Part shown: positions 15,551-22,552 of the stretch, in pieces
Numbering within the stretch: position 1 is the stretch's first letter
Layout: every line of letters starts with the position of its first letter
NCBI GenBank assembly: GCA_029202545.1
Contig: CP119311.1
Coordinates: 1,426,001-1,490,000 of the forward strand
Length of the DNA stretch: 64,000 nt
Direction: 5' to 3'
Origin: Candidatus Pseudobacter hemicellulosilyticus
Lineage (GTDB): Bacteria > Bacteroidota > Bacteroidia > Chitinophagales > Chitinophagaceae
Notes under the pieces: model-generated
What the model saw: only the letters and a program-made list of their open reading frames with translations
Database searches by the model: none
Told to the model about the DNA's origin: nothing
Position numbers and translations under genes: made by a program

Positions 15551-17839
15551 ATGAAGACAATTATCAATATAGCCAAAACCGAATTACAGAAATTATTCTA
15601 TTCGCCGGTGGCCTGGCTGATCCTGGTGATCTTTGCATTCCAGGTAGCTTTGGGATTTACCGGCATCTATGAAGGAATGGTACGCCGTCAGTCCCTGGGC
15701 TGGCCGCTGTATAGTGTTACCCTCTCCACCTTTTCCGGGATGATGGGTATGTTCACCAATGTGCAAACCTACCTGTACCTGTATATACCCCTGCTGACCA
15801 TGGGCGTTATGAGCCGTGAGTACGGCAGTGGTTCTATCAAATTATTGTATTCTTCTCCCCTCACCAGCACCCAGATCATTCTCGGGAAATACCTTTCCCT
15901 GATGGTCTTTGGCCTGGCGCTCATCTTTATCCTCGGGGTATTCAGCGGCTATGCTGCGTTTACCATTGATCGGGTAGACTGGCCCGTGATCCTCACCGGC
16001 CTGCTGGGCCTGTACCTGCTGATCTGCTCCTATGCAGCCGTGGGATTATTCATGTCTTCCCTCACTTCCTATACAGTGGTGGCGGCCATGGGCACCCTGG
16101 TGACCCTGGCCATGTTGAATTATGTACGAACCATAGGGCAGGAGATTGAGTTTGTAAGGGACATCACCTTCTGGCTGGCCATGGGCGGCCGGGCCGATAA
16201 CTTCATCGGCGGCCTGATCACCAGTGAGGACCTGCTCTATTTTGTGATCGTGATCGGCATGTTCCTGGGCTTTACTATCCTGAAGCTGCATATAGGCCGG
16301 CAGAAAAGCAGCTGGATAGCCAATTTTGGCCGCTATGCCGGGGTATTCCTGCTGGCCATCCTGCTGGGCTATTTCAGTGCCAAACCCAAGCTGATGGCCT
16401 ACCTGGATGTTACCCGCAACAAGACCAATACGCTGACCAAAAGCAGCCAGGAGGTTCTGGGCCAGCTGAAAGACGGGCTGACCATTACCACCTATACCAA
16501 TATGCTGGAGCAGAACTACTACCTGGCCCTGCCCCAGAACTACAAATCGGATGAATATGTTTTCAAACGCTATATCCGTTTCAAACCAGAGATAAAAAGA
16601 GTATATAAATATTATTACCACAAAGCAGAGAATGAGCACCTGGACAAGCAGTATCCCAACCTGAGCGACCAGCAGCGGATGGATACCCTGAAAAAGATCA
16701 ATAACTGGACATTTGATATCCTGCCCTACAGTGAGATTGCTAAAGAGGCAGACCTGGATCCTGAGAAGTATCGCTTTGTCCGTGTCCTGGAAAGAGAGAA
16801 CGGGGCAAAGACCTTCCTGCGTGTATTTGATGATATGCAGCGCATGCCCTCCGAAGCGGAGATCAGCGCAGCCTTTAAGCGACTGACCAGGCAGCTGCCG
16901 GTAGTTGGTTTCCTGGGCGGGCATGGAGAACGGGAAAGCACCAATGGATTCGACAGGGGTTATAAAATGTTTGCGCAGGAAAAAACTTTCCGTTATGCGC
17001 TCATTAACCAGGGCTTTGATTTTGCCAATGTGACGCTGGATAAGCCCATCCCGGATGATATCAAGATCCTGGTGATCGCTGAACCGAAGAAGCTGCTTGC
17101 CCCGGAAGAGTGGGTCAATCTGCAGCAATACATTGATCGTGGCGGCAATATGCTGATCTGCGGCGAGCCTGGCCGGCAGGAGTTCCTGAACCCCATTACC
17201 CAGCCATTGGGTGTCAGCTTTATGAACGGGGTGCTGGTGAAGCCTTCCGAGAAATTCCAGTCGAACCTGCTGGTACAGAACCCAACCAAGGCAGCGGAGG
17301 ATTTCTCCCATTATTTTGCCGCCATGCGGCGCCGGGAATTGAGCCTGATCATGCCGATGGCCGGTGGCCTGGAACTGGACAGCAGCAAGGGTTTCAAGGT
17401 GACCACCCTGTTCACTTCCGATTCTTCCGGCAGCTGGAATGAGATAGAGACCAGCAATTTTGTAGATGATTCGGCTGTTTTCAACCCGTCCAAAGAAGTG
17501 ATGAAGCCTGTGCCTACAGTGGCGGCGTTGTCGCGGACGGTGAATGGAAAAGAGCAGAAGATAGTAGTGGCAGGTGATGCCGACTGGCTGAGCAATGGTG
17601 AGTTGGGCATGACGCGGAAGGATCTGCAGCCTGGTAATTTCACCCTGATCACTGGTGCTTTTTACTGGATGTCGGACGGTGAAGTGCCTATTGATATGCG
17701 TCGTGATCCGGCTGAGGACAAATCCATCAGTGTGGGAGAAAAAGGCTGGGCTGTTTCCAATATATTCCTCAAATGGGTATTTACGGGATTGCTGATTGCG
17801 GCTGGCCTGGTGATCTGGCTGAAGCGGAGAGGAAGATAA
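15551..17839 (+). CDS. ABC-2 permease fused to GldG-like periplasmic domain
   Basis: A single 762-residue protein combines what are GldF and GldG in Flavobacterium. The N-terminal ABC-2 permease part has about six membrane helices within residues 1-240. It continues through a seventh helix (FLLAILLGYFSA) into a periplasmic ABC-type auxiliary domain with TNTLTKSSQEVLGQL and PVVGFLGGHGERE. The protein ends with a C-terminal helix (WVFTGLLIAAGLVIWL). It follows gldA by 32 bp. The fusion guarantees 1:1 stoichiometry. A terminator follows at 17870. Confidence 0.88.
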   Translation: MKTIINIAKTELQKLFYSPVAWLILVIFAFQVALGFTGIYEGMVRRQSLGWPLYSVTLSTFSGMMGMFTNVQTYLYLYIPLLTMGVMSREYGSGSIKLLYSSPLTSTQIILGKYLSLMVFGLALIFILGVFSGYAAFTIDRVDWPVILTGLLGLYLLICSYAAVGLFMSSLTSYTVVAAMGTLVTLAMLNYVRTIGQEIEFVRDITFWLAMGGRADNFIGGLITSEDLLYFVIVIGMFLGFTILKLHIGRQKSSWIANFGRYAGVFLLAILLGYFSAKPKLMAYLDVTRNKTNTLTKSSQEVLGQLKDGLTITTYTNMLEQNYYLALPQNYKSDEYVFKRYIRFKPEIKRVYKYYYHKAENEHLDKQYPNLSDQQRMDTLKKINNWTFDILPYSEIAKEADLDPEKYRFVRVLERENGAKTFLRVFDDMQRMPSEAEISAAFKRLTRQLPVVGFLGGHGERESTNGFDRGYKMFAQEKTFRYALINQGFDFANVTLDKPIPDDIKILVIAEPKKLLAPEEWVNLQQYIDRGGNMLICGEPGRQEFLNPITQPLGVSFMNGVLVKPSEKFQSNLLVQNPTKAAEDFSHYFAAMRRRELSLIMPMAGGLELDSSKGFKVTTLFTSDSSGSWNEIETSNFVDDSAVFNPSKEVMKPVPTVAALSRTVNGKEQKIVVAGDADWLSNGELGMTRKDLQPGNFTLITGAFYWMSDGEVPIDMRRDPAEDKSISVGEKGWAVSNIFLKWVFTGLLIAAGLVIWLKRRGR

Positions 17840-17869
17840 ATTGTATTGTTTGTTGATAGTTAGAAATAC

Positions 17870-17899
17870 AGAGCCGGGCAAACTGCCTGGCTCTTTTTA
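17870..17899 (+). terminator. Intrinsic terminator of the GldA/GldG operon
   Basis: AGAGCCGGGCA (17870-17880) pairs, with one mismatch, with TGCCTGGCTCT (17884-17894), followed by a T run. Confidence 0.8.
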
Positions 17900-17905
17900 T
17901 TTGAG

Positions 17906-18208
17906 CTAAAGAGCCAGGAAATTTCTCAGGGTAGTAAGCAGTTGCTCAAAAGAAATATTCCTGTCCTCTCTGACTACCTGTAAATTGTCTGGCTCCTCCT
18001 GGCTCAAAATTTCCAGGTCTATATCATATCTGGCCGGATGTACATGCCGGTAGTTAAAAGTGGCCACATATATCATCCGGTCTTCTCTTTTAAAGCCGAT
18101 AGCGAATAAGTCTGCTTCCCAGTAGTCAATGATTTCAGGGAAGCTGCTACCTAACTCTTTCCTGAGCCGGCAGACAAGGTCTGTGATAGATTCGTCTTTT
18201 GTATTCAC
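17906..18208 (-). CDS. Hypothetical protein, 100 aa
   Basis: Small soluble protein of unknown family. The sequence is acidic and aromatic-rich, with FPEIIDYWEADLFAIGF, MIYVATFNYRHVHPARYDID and a C-terminal FEQLLTTLRNFLAL helix. The size and single alpha/beta layout resemble small immunity-type proteins, but no toxin is adjacent, so that is not claimed. It is followed on the same strand, upstream, by the DUF1801 gene 25 bp away, suggesting co-transcription. Confidence 0.6.
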   Translation of the reverse strand: MNTKDESITDLVCRLRKELGSSFPEIIDYWEADLFAIGFKREDRMIYVATFNYRHVHPARYDIDLEILSQEEPDNLQVVREDRNISFEQLLTTLRNFLAL

Positions 18209-18233
18209 GCTGAGGTGTGATAAGTCAATTATC

Positions 18234-18626
18234 TTATTTGAGCCTTTCCAGTTTGCCTTTTCTTTTGACCAGGTTCTTATAGTCCCACTGGATAGCTTCG
18301 GCTTTTTGCAGCCAGCGTTCCAGGTCTTCTGCTGCTATTTCTTTTCGGTTGGTATAGCGCACTTCAGCAGCTTTGAAGGTCCCTTCCGGTTGCAGACCGG
18401 TTTCCTCAAAGCTTTGGCCGCTCCAGAACAGCAGGCGCATACAATCTTTCAGTTTGCTGTAACCGGCAATGGGATTGCCATCCAGGAACCAGACAGGATG
18501 CCGGTGCCAGATCTTGTTCTCCGCTTCCGGAAGCGCTTTGCTGATGGCTTTTGCCAGGGCATTGGCAATGGCTTTGTCTCCTGCGACCAGCACGTTGTTG
18601 TAAGCTTTGGTGTCTGCGTGGATCAT
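18234..18626 (-). CDS. DUF1801 domain protein
   Basis: Small cytoplasmic protein of 130 residues with the DUF1801/YdhG-like pattern: LAKAISKALPEAENKIWHRHPVWFLDGNPIAGY and LKDCMRLLFWSG in the order usual for the family, here described by those short motifs at about residues 23-55 and 60-72. Members are small alpha/beta proteins, some suggested to act as iron chaperones; the biochemical role is not settled. The gene lies just upstream of the 100-aa hypothetical gene on the same strand. Confidence 0.72.
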   Translation of the reverse strand: MIHADTKAYNNVLVAGDKAIANALAKAISKALPEAENKIWHRHPVWFLDGNPIAGYSKLKDCMRLLFWSGQSFEETGLQPEGTFKAAEVRYTNRKEIAAEDLERWLQKAEAIQWDYKNLVKRKGKLERLK

Positions 18627-18676
18627 TATTAAATATAATATTATTCGCTGATCCCTGATAGCGTCAGTGCGCGGGA

Positions 18677-19414
18677 TCAGCCTGCTGCAATACTGACCAG
18701 CACCCAGATCACCAGGGCGGCCGCCAACGTATTGAACAGGTTGACAACATCGTTATTCAATAATTTCTTTCGTTGCAGGGAGGCGCCCAGCAAGGAATCT
18801 ATATAGTTGCCGATGTTACCGGCCAGGATGATCCAGAGCAGGGGAAGCCCCGGACCTTCAAAAACTGCGTATACAGCAGCTATCAGCAGGGTGCCGAAGA
18901 AGCCGGCAAGGCTGCCTTCCAGGCTGATAGCGCCATCCAGCCCATTGGGTTCTTTGCGGAAATTGAGAACATTGTAAAACTTGCGTCCAAACAGCATACC
19001 CAGTTCGGAGGAGAGCGTGTCGGCAGTAGCGGAAGCCAGGCTGCCTGCCAGGATCAGCTGGTAGAGACCTGCCCGCTCATAATCTGCCAGGCTGGCAAAA
19101 GCGGCCAGTCCGGCCACACCTCCATTGGCCAGCACCTGTTTGAGATTTCTGGTCTCCGTATATGCCTGTCCCTGGATAGCGGCTTTTTCTTTTTTGCGGT
19201 AAGCTGTGGCCAGCGTGCCCAGCAGGAAAAAGGTTCCCAGCAAGGCCAGTCCGGTAAGGTTGGCGCCCATGGCTACAACAATGCCCAGGAGCCAGGCGCC
19301 ACAGGCTGCGGATACCGTGAGTTTTTTGAGCAGCACAGTAACCAGGGCCAGCAGCGCCAGGATACCGGCCACCAGCAGGAAAATAGGTTCAACAGATAAT
19401 TTTGTGAGGTCCAT
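18677..19414 (-). CDS. DUF92 family integral membrane protein
   Basis: Polytopic membrane protein of 245 residues with about six hydrophobic segments. The start at 19414 (MDLTKLSVEPIFLLVAG) begins the first helix; a longer start at 19483 would add a charged leader. Family features include the conserved ATADTLSSELGMLFG and GLDGAISLEGSLAG motifs and the terminal GNIGNYIDSLLGAS. Plant relatives act as phytyl-phosphate kinases in prenyl salvage; bacterial function is unproven. A CDP-alcohol/prenol phosphate role would be inference. Confidence 0.85.
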   Translation of the reverse strand: MDLTKLSVEPIFLLVAGILALLALVTVLLKKLTVSAACGAWLLGIVVAMGANLTGLALLGTFFLLGTLATAYRKKEKAAIQGQAYTETRNLKQVLANGGVAGLAAFASLADYERAGLYQLILAGSLASATADTLSSELGMLFGRKFYNVLNFRKEPNGLDGAISLEGSLAGFFGTLLIAAVYAVFEGPGLPLLWIILAGNIGNYIDSLLGASLQRKKLLNNDVVNLFNTLAAALVIWVLVSIAAG

Positions 19415-19539
19415 GAGGAACAACGATTTTTTAGTGCCGCAAAGGTGCGCTTTTTTGATGGGGTATGTTTGCTTATTGTTCAAACTGCCCCCGGCAGGCT
19501 TTCCAGAAGCCAGGAGTGAATGTCAGGTAACTACCAGGA

Positions 19540-20061
19540 TCAGCTGTAGGGTTGATCCAGCAATCCTTTATAAATAAGATAATTCTCATCGTCAAAGCAG
19601 ATAAACAATAATCGTTGTACCGGGTGTGCTGCCGGCAGGCTGCGAATAGCGCTGATAGCAATGGCTGCTGCTTTTTCTTTAGGGAAATGATAGATGCCGG
19701 TGCTGATATTGGGGAACGCAATACTGCTGATGGCGTGCTGACGGGCCAGCTCCATACTGTTGAGGTAACAGTTTTTGAGCAGCTCTTCTTCCCTGCTCCG
19801 GCCTCCATTCCATACAGGCCCTACTGTATGGATAACATACCTGGCCGGCAGATTACCTGCTGTAGTGATCACCGCTTCACCGGTGGGGCAGCTTCCCTGC
19901 TTTGCACGGATAGCCATACAATCTTCCAGGATAGCTTTGCCTCCCTTACGGTGAATGGCGCCGTCTACGCCACCGCCGCCCAATAAAGAGCTGTTGGCGG
20001 CATTGACAATGGCGTCTACCTGCTGTGTGGTAATATCTCCTTTGATCAGTTCAATGGTCAT
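19540..20061 (-). CDS. Macrodomain protein (ADP-ribose binding/deacylating)
   Basis: Macrodomain of 173 residues. The start at 20061 gives MTIELIKGDITTQQVDAIVN, the usual opening. The catalytic loops are intact: VNAANSSLLGGGGVDGAI with the Asn and Asp used by O-acetyl-ADP-ribose deacetylases, the GxAVIT strand, and IAFPNISTGIYHFP. The enzyme class removes acyl or ADP-ribosyl groups and can act on ADP-ribose 1''-phosphate from RNA 2'-phosphate removal. It lies 61 bp downstream of the slipin gene on the same strand, which places it in the RNA-rich module described at 21224-22940. Confidence 0.92.
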   Translation of the reverse strand: MTIELIKGDITTQQVDAIVNAANSSLLGGGGVDGAIHRKGGKAILEDCMAIRAKQGSCPTGEAVITTAGNLPARYVIHTVGPVWNGGRSREEELLKNCYLNSMELARQHAISSIAFPNISTGIYHFPKEKAAAIAISAIRSLPAAHPVQRLLFICFDDENYLIYKGLLDQPYS

Positions 20062-20122
20062 GGGGGAGGAATTTGATACAATATTAAGGGAAAGGTCAGG
20101 TGAGTTGTCCACCTGACCTCTG

Positions 20123-21223
20123 TTAGGGTCTTGTTGCGAAAAGCTGTTTCAGCTGCAGCAGCAGGGAATCATTTCCGTTCAGGCTGATATGGCTGATCTT
20201 TTCAGCAATCTTTTCCACGTATTCCATTTCCTTCAGCTTCCAGAGCATGCTGTTTTCCTCCATCAGTCTGGCTGTGTTCAGCAGGCTGCGGGTGCTGGCT
20301 GTCTCTTCCCGGCGCATGATGCTGTTGGCCTGGGCTTTTTTCTCGGCTACCAGCACCTGGTTCATGATCTCCTTCATATCTCCGGGCAGGATGATATCAC
20401 GGATACCAAATGCCAGGACGGCTGTCCCAAGGCCGGCAGCAACGCGCTTGACCTGCTCCACGATGAAGGCGCCGATGGCGTCCTTTTTTTCCAGCAGCTC
20501 ATCCAGCGAAAGGCCAGCCACATATTCCCGCAGGGCCAGTTGCAGGCTGACGTACAGCTGGCGTTCATATTCCTTGTTGTGCAGCAACGCCTTCTCCACA
20601 TCAGTAACGCGGAACTGTGCCCAGGCGTTGATACGAAGGGAGGCTTTGTCCCTGGTCAGGATCTCCTGGCCATTGATCTCCAGCTGTTGCTGGCGCAGGT
20701 CCGCGCTGATAATACTTACGGCGATCCCGTTCTTCCAGAAATGATATACGCCGGGATCCAGGACCTTTTCCGGTTTTCCATCCACGTACAGCATGGCTTG
20801 CTGACCTGCTTCAACAGTTACGGAGCGTACAAAGCTGGCCAGCAGTTTATGGTGCAGCATGGCTTTGTCCAGCGGCTCTGTGATATTGATCTTGCTGGTA
20901 TCCGCTTTAATAAAACGGTATTGAACAGGCCCTACCCAGAAGGCGTAGCGACCGGGTGTCAGCACGCCCTTCAGGATGTCCTCCTGGAATTGCAGGGCGA
21001 TCTCGTTGTCCCTGACCTCAACAACATGCAGCAGCGAGGCCAGTTCAGGATCCTGCAGCAGGATATTGAGTTCAACGGGCGGACGAAAAGGTTGGGTGAG
21101 TTCATGGATACCCACAGCTTCCCCATGCCAGAACCAGTAGGTTCCCTGACGCAGGAGCTTTTGATAAGTACCATCTTTGAATACCAGGCCTGCCTGGTAG
21201 GCGTTGATCTTAACTCTTTTCAT
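20123..21223 (-). CDS. Slipin/SPFH (band 7) family protein without membrane anchor
   Basis: Protein of 366 residues with an SPFH domain at about 165-300 (DKASLRINAWAQFRVTDVEK and AAGLGTAVLAFGIRDIILPG are diagnostic), followed by a helical coiled-coil tail (EIMNQVLVAEKKAQA onward). There is no N-terminal transmembrane helix, unlike typical slipins. The first half carries three copies of a G-x-Y-x-FW motif at residues 27, 91 and 158, spaced about 65 apart. From memory, anchor-less slipins occur in RNA repair operons with RtcB or Ro proteins; neither is in this window. The gene follows the structured RNA tract on the same strand. Confidence 0.88.
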   Translation of the reverse strand: MKRVKINAYQAGLVFKDGTYQKLLRQGTYWFWHGEAVGIHELTQPFRPPVELNILLQDPELASLLHVVEVRDNEIALQFQEDILKGVLTPGRYAFWVGPVQYRFIKADTSKINITEPLDKAMLHHKLLASFVRSVTVEAGQQAMLYVDGKPEKVLDPGVYHFWKNGIAVSIISADLRQQQLEINGQEILTRDKASLRINAWAQFRVTDVEKALLHNKEYERQLYVSLQLALREYVAGLSLDELLEKKDAIGAFIVEQVKRVAAGLGTAVLAFGIRDIILPGDMKEIMNQVLVAEKKAQANSIMRREETASTRSLLNTARLMEENSMLWKLKEMEYVEKIAEKISHISLNGNDSLLLQLKQLFATRP

Positions 21224-21361
21224 AATGATTGTTTTGAGGTTTGATGATTTGTCGAATTAAAAATCAATAAAGGAGGGTTGCCGCTGTCCATCCTTCCGGC
21301 GCGGGGCAGGTGGGTCTCTGCCTGCTAAACAGGATAGTGTATGGGCATTTGCCAGCATAGT

Positions 21362-21427
21362 GGCAATCCCTACAATAAGCTGTCTGCAAACAGTTCTTCA
21401 CCAGCCGCTGGCGCAGGTTGGATTGCC
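21362..21427 (-). ncRNA. Branched structured RNA element
   Basis: An 8-bp outer stem (GGCAATCC, 21427-21420, with GGATTGCC, 21369-21362) encloses two hairpins: CGCCAG/CTGGTG with loop CGG (21413-21399) and CTGT/ACAG with loop TTGCAG (21393-21380). The pairing is complete by eye and gives a three-way junction. I do not recognise the family. Confidence 0.45.
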
Positions 21428-21525
21428 GTTCCCTGCTGCTGTCTGCGGGCAGACTGCAAACAGGATGCGGCCGGCCTGCGGCAGCTCCTTCATTGTTGCT
21501 TGCCCATTGACCCGGGCCAGGTTTA

Positions 21526-21595
21526 CTACCTGTTGAGGGCAGATGTTCTACCATTGAACTATTCCATACGAGATGGAAGCGGGATTCGAACCTGC
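21526..21595 (-). ncRNA. Circularly permuted tRNA-like unit 2
   Basis: In 5'-3' order the minus strand reads as a T arm (GCAGG-TTCGAAT-CCCGC, 21595-21579), then a closed acceptor-like stem (TTCCAT, 21578-21573, with ATGGAA, 21567-21562, loop CTCGT), TA, and a D arm (GTTC-AATGGTA-GAAC, 21559-21545). An anticodon-like hairpin follows (CTGCC-CTCAACA-GGTAG, 21542-21526, which would present CAA). The order T arm, acceptor, D arm, anticodon arm is a circular permutation of a normal tRNA. The T arm matches that of the tRNA-Phe-like gene at 22321 except for one base, including its A-C mismatch. The anticodon hairpin competes with an overlapping CAGGT/ACCTG hairpin, so it is uncertain. Confidence 0.5.
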
Positions 21596-21599
21596 AGCT

Positions 21600-21663
21600 G
21601 TTATTGTTCTACCGTTGAACTATCCCTTTTACGGGAGGAGGAGTCGAACTCTCCACTCATAAC
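21600..21663 (-). ncRNA. Circularly permuted tRNA-like unit 1 (open at the anticodon end)
   Basis: With tRNA numbering, 39-43 is GTTAT (21663-21659), the variable region GAGTG, the T loop TTCGACT and the acceptor 3' strand TCCC (21636-21633). A loop GTAAAA follows, then acceptor 5' strand GGGA (21626-21623), TA at 8-9, D arm GTTC-AACGGTA-GAAC, A26, and 27-31 ATAAC (21604-21600), which pairs with GTTAT. All spacings fit a tRNA whose acceptor ends are joined and whose anticodon loop is opened. The T stem is weak (three of five pairs). The acceptor has only four pairs. Confidence 0.45.
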
Positions 21664-21823
21664 GATTGGTGGACATCGGCCTTTTGACCGCAACAGCATG
21701 CAGCTGGTTACTACCGCTGCACTACCGTGTCTGTAAAGCACTGGTCTGGTTTGCGGCGAAAAGACAAATGCCTGGTCTTGCCTTCCGGGCAAGAAGTTTA
21801 GCTGATGATCAGCAATATCTTGA

Positions 21824-22303
21824 TCAATGAACGATCTTATTGGCGCAGCTGGTGCTGGCAAACGCATGAGGCTTGGCCCTGAAAGCGAAACCCATGCCCA
21901 GGATATACCCCATGGCCTCCTTCAATGCATCATTGCTTTTAAAACCCGGATTGGTGTTGATATCCGCGTGTACTTCCAGGTCAACATTATACCTGGTGAA
22001 CAGCTGGCTCAGCGCATAGGCTGTTTCAATGCTCTTGTTTACTTCGCACAACATCCTTTGTTTGATACTCATCTTCAGGCGGGAACTGTCTTCAAGAATA
22101 TACATGAAGCCGCCTTTACCTTTCCGGATGAAGACAATTACCGTGGCAAAAGCGGTAATAGCGCCTTTGACCTGGCTGTCGGTGCCAATGCAGACCTTCA
22201 GTTGATGACCTGCATTTTTTTCGCGTACAATAGCGCTCCTGATCTCATCGGCAATGGGCCGGTGGATCTTTTGACCGTTTCCTTTCTTCCATGTCGGTTC
22301 CAT
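21824..22303 (-). CDS. RNase-H-fold protein, YkuK/DUF458 family
   Basis: Protein of 159 residues with the DUF458 (YkuK) RNase-H-like fold. The start at 22303 gives MEPTWKKGNGQ; an extended frame at 22351 would overlap the tRNA-like gene and is rejected. Candidate catalytic acids are kept: Asp42 in CIGTDSQVKG, Glu87 in the helix RMLCEVNKSIE, and Asp114 in VHADINTNP, with a C-terminal His. The gene begins 17 bp after a tRNA-Phe-like gene and is followed by the tRNA-like tract, all on the minus strand. This context suggests an RNA substrate. YkuK function is not established, so nuclease activity is inference. Confidence 0.85.
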   Translation of the reverse strand: MEPTWKKGNGQKIHRPIADEIRSAIVREKNAGHQLKVCIGTDSQVKGAITAFATVIVFIRKGKGGFMYILEDSSRLKMSIKQRMLCEVNKSIETAYALSQLFTRYNVDLEVHADINTNPGFKSNDALKEAMGYILGMGFAFRAKPHAFASTSCANKIVH

Positions 22304-22320
22304 TGTTGTTGGTTTTATCG

Positions 22321-22392
22321 CGGATGAAGCGGGATTTGAACCTGCAACCACGGCTTTTCAGGCCGCTGCTCTACCATTGGAGCTATTCATCC
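22321..22392 (-). tRNA. tRNA-Phe-like gene (anticodon GAA), atypical
   Basis: A full cloverleaf can be drawn: acceptor GGATGAA/TTCATCC (7 perfect pairs), D arm GCTC-CAATGGTA-GAGC, anticodon arm GCGGC-CTGAAAA-GCCGT with GAA at 22359-22357, a 4-nt variable region, and T arm GCAGG-TTCAAAT-CCCGC. Odd points: the base after the acceptor is G rather than the A usual for Phe, the first D-loop base is C instead of the conserved A14, the T stem has an A-C mismatch, and no CCA is encoded. It may be a specialised tRNA or mimic, not the cell's main tRNA-Phe. Confidence 0.75.
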
Positions 22393-22411
22393 GGTTTTTG
22401 TTTTTAGTTGG

Positions 22412-22479
22412 TTCCGGGCAATACAGGTCCGTTACCGGAATACTTCGGTTTTGCCAGTAATAAAACCGGCCTGCAGACC
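22412..22479 (-). ncRNA. Structured RNA leader element upstream of the tRNA-like gene
   Basis: GGTCTG (22479-22474) pairs with CGGACC (22431-22426), enclosing a strong hairpin CGGTTTT/AAAACCG (22468-22462 and 22452-22446). TTCCGG (22440-22435), in the loop, can pair with CCGGAA (22417-22412) outside, giving a pseudoknot or an alternative fold. Family unknown. Confidence 0.4.
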
Positions 22480-22495
22480 CCTATGATCTTGTTAT

Positions 22496-22527
22496 AAAAA
22501 AAGCCCGGTCGTCTGATCGACCGGGCT
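22496..22527 (-). terminator. Intrinsic terminator after the 52-aa small ORF
   Basis: GCCCGGTCG and CGACCGGGC (22503-22511 and 22518-22526) form a 9-bp stem with a 6-nt loop, followed on the minus strand by seven T residues. It ends transcription coming from 22.55-22.9 kb, so the tRNA-like gene beyond it either needs read-through or its own promoter. Confidence 0.85.
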
Positions 22528-22552
22528 CGTTTATTCTCTTTTCAGGAAGGCG

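Larger units (their letters stand above)
21224..21823 (-). other. 600-bp non-coding tract with many RNA hairpins, between slipin and ykuK-like genes
   Basis: No credible protein lies here. Going 5' to 3' on the minus strand it holds two hairpins right after the ykuK-like stop (GCTGATCATCAGC at 21801-21813; CTTGCC/GGCAAG at 21777-21793), then a weak D-arm-like piece near 21715-21735 (TAGTGCAGCGGTAGTAAC). Next come the two tRNA-like units listed separately. A hairpin GTCTG/CAGAC (21441-21454) and a branched element (21362-21427) follow. The word CTGTTTGCAG or a near copy occurs three times (about 21457-21466, 21384-21393, 21326-21336). The tract is presumably transcribed with the genes on either side. 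Confidence 0.6.

Noticed and set aside
16046..17881. 611-codon open frame on the minus strand
   Set aside because: It lies wholly opposite the permease-GldG fusion gene, which has clear family motifs; long antisense frames are expected from GC-rich codon use and this one has no recognisable domain.
17906..18208. Toxin-antitoxin or immunity gene
   Set aside because: Size and composition alone are suggestive, but no partner toxin or known motif is present.
21620..21735. A long tRNA with extended variable arm (Ser/Leu/Sec type) on the minus strand
   Set aside because: ACGGTAG and CTCCCGT pair at six of seven positions as acceptor ends, but no standard anticodon stem-loop fits between them (the CGGTC/GGCCG hairpin leaves only AAAA), and the same bases fit the permuted model better.
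21824..22351. Longer start for the ykuK-like gene at 22351
   Set aside because: The extension would be read through the 3' half of the tRNA-like gene; the start at 22303 gives a normal N-terminus.
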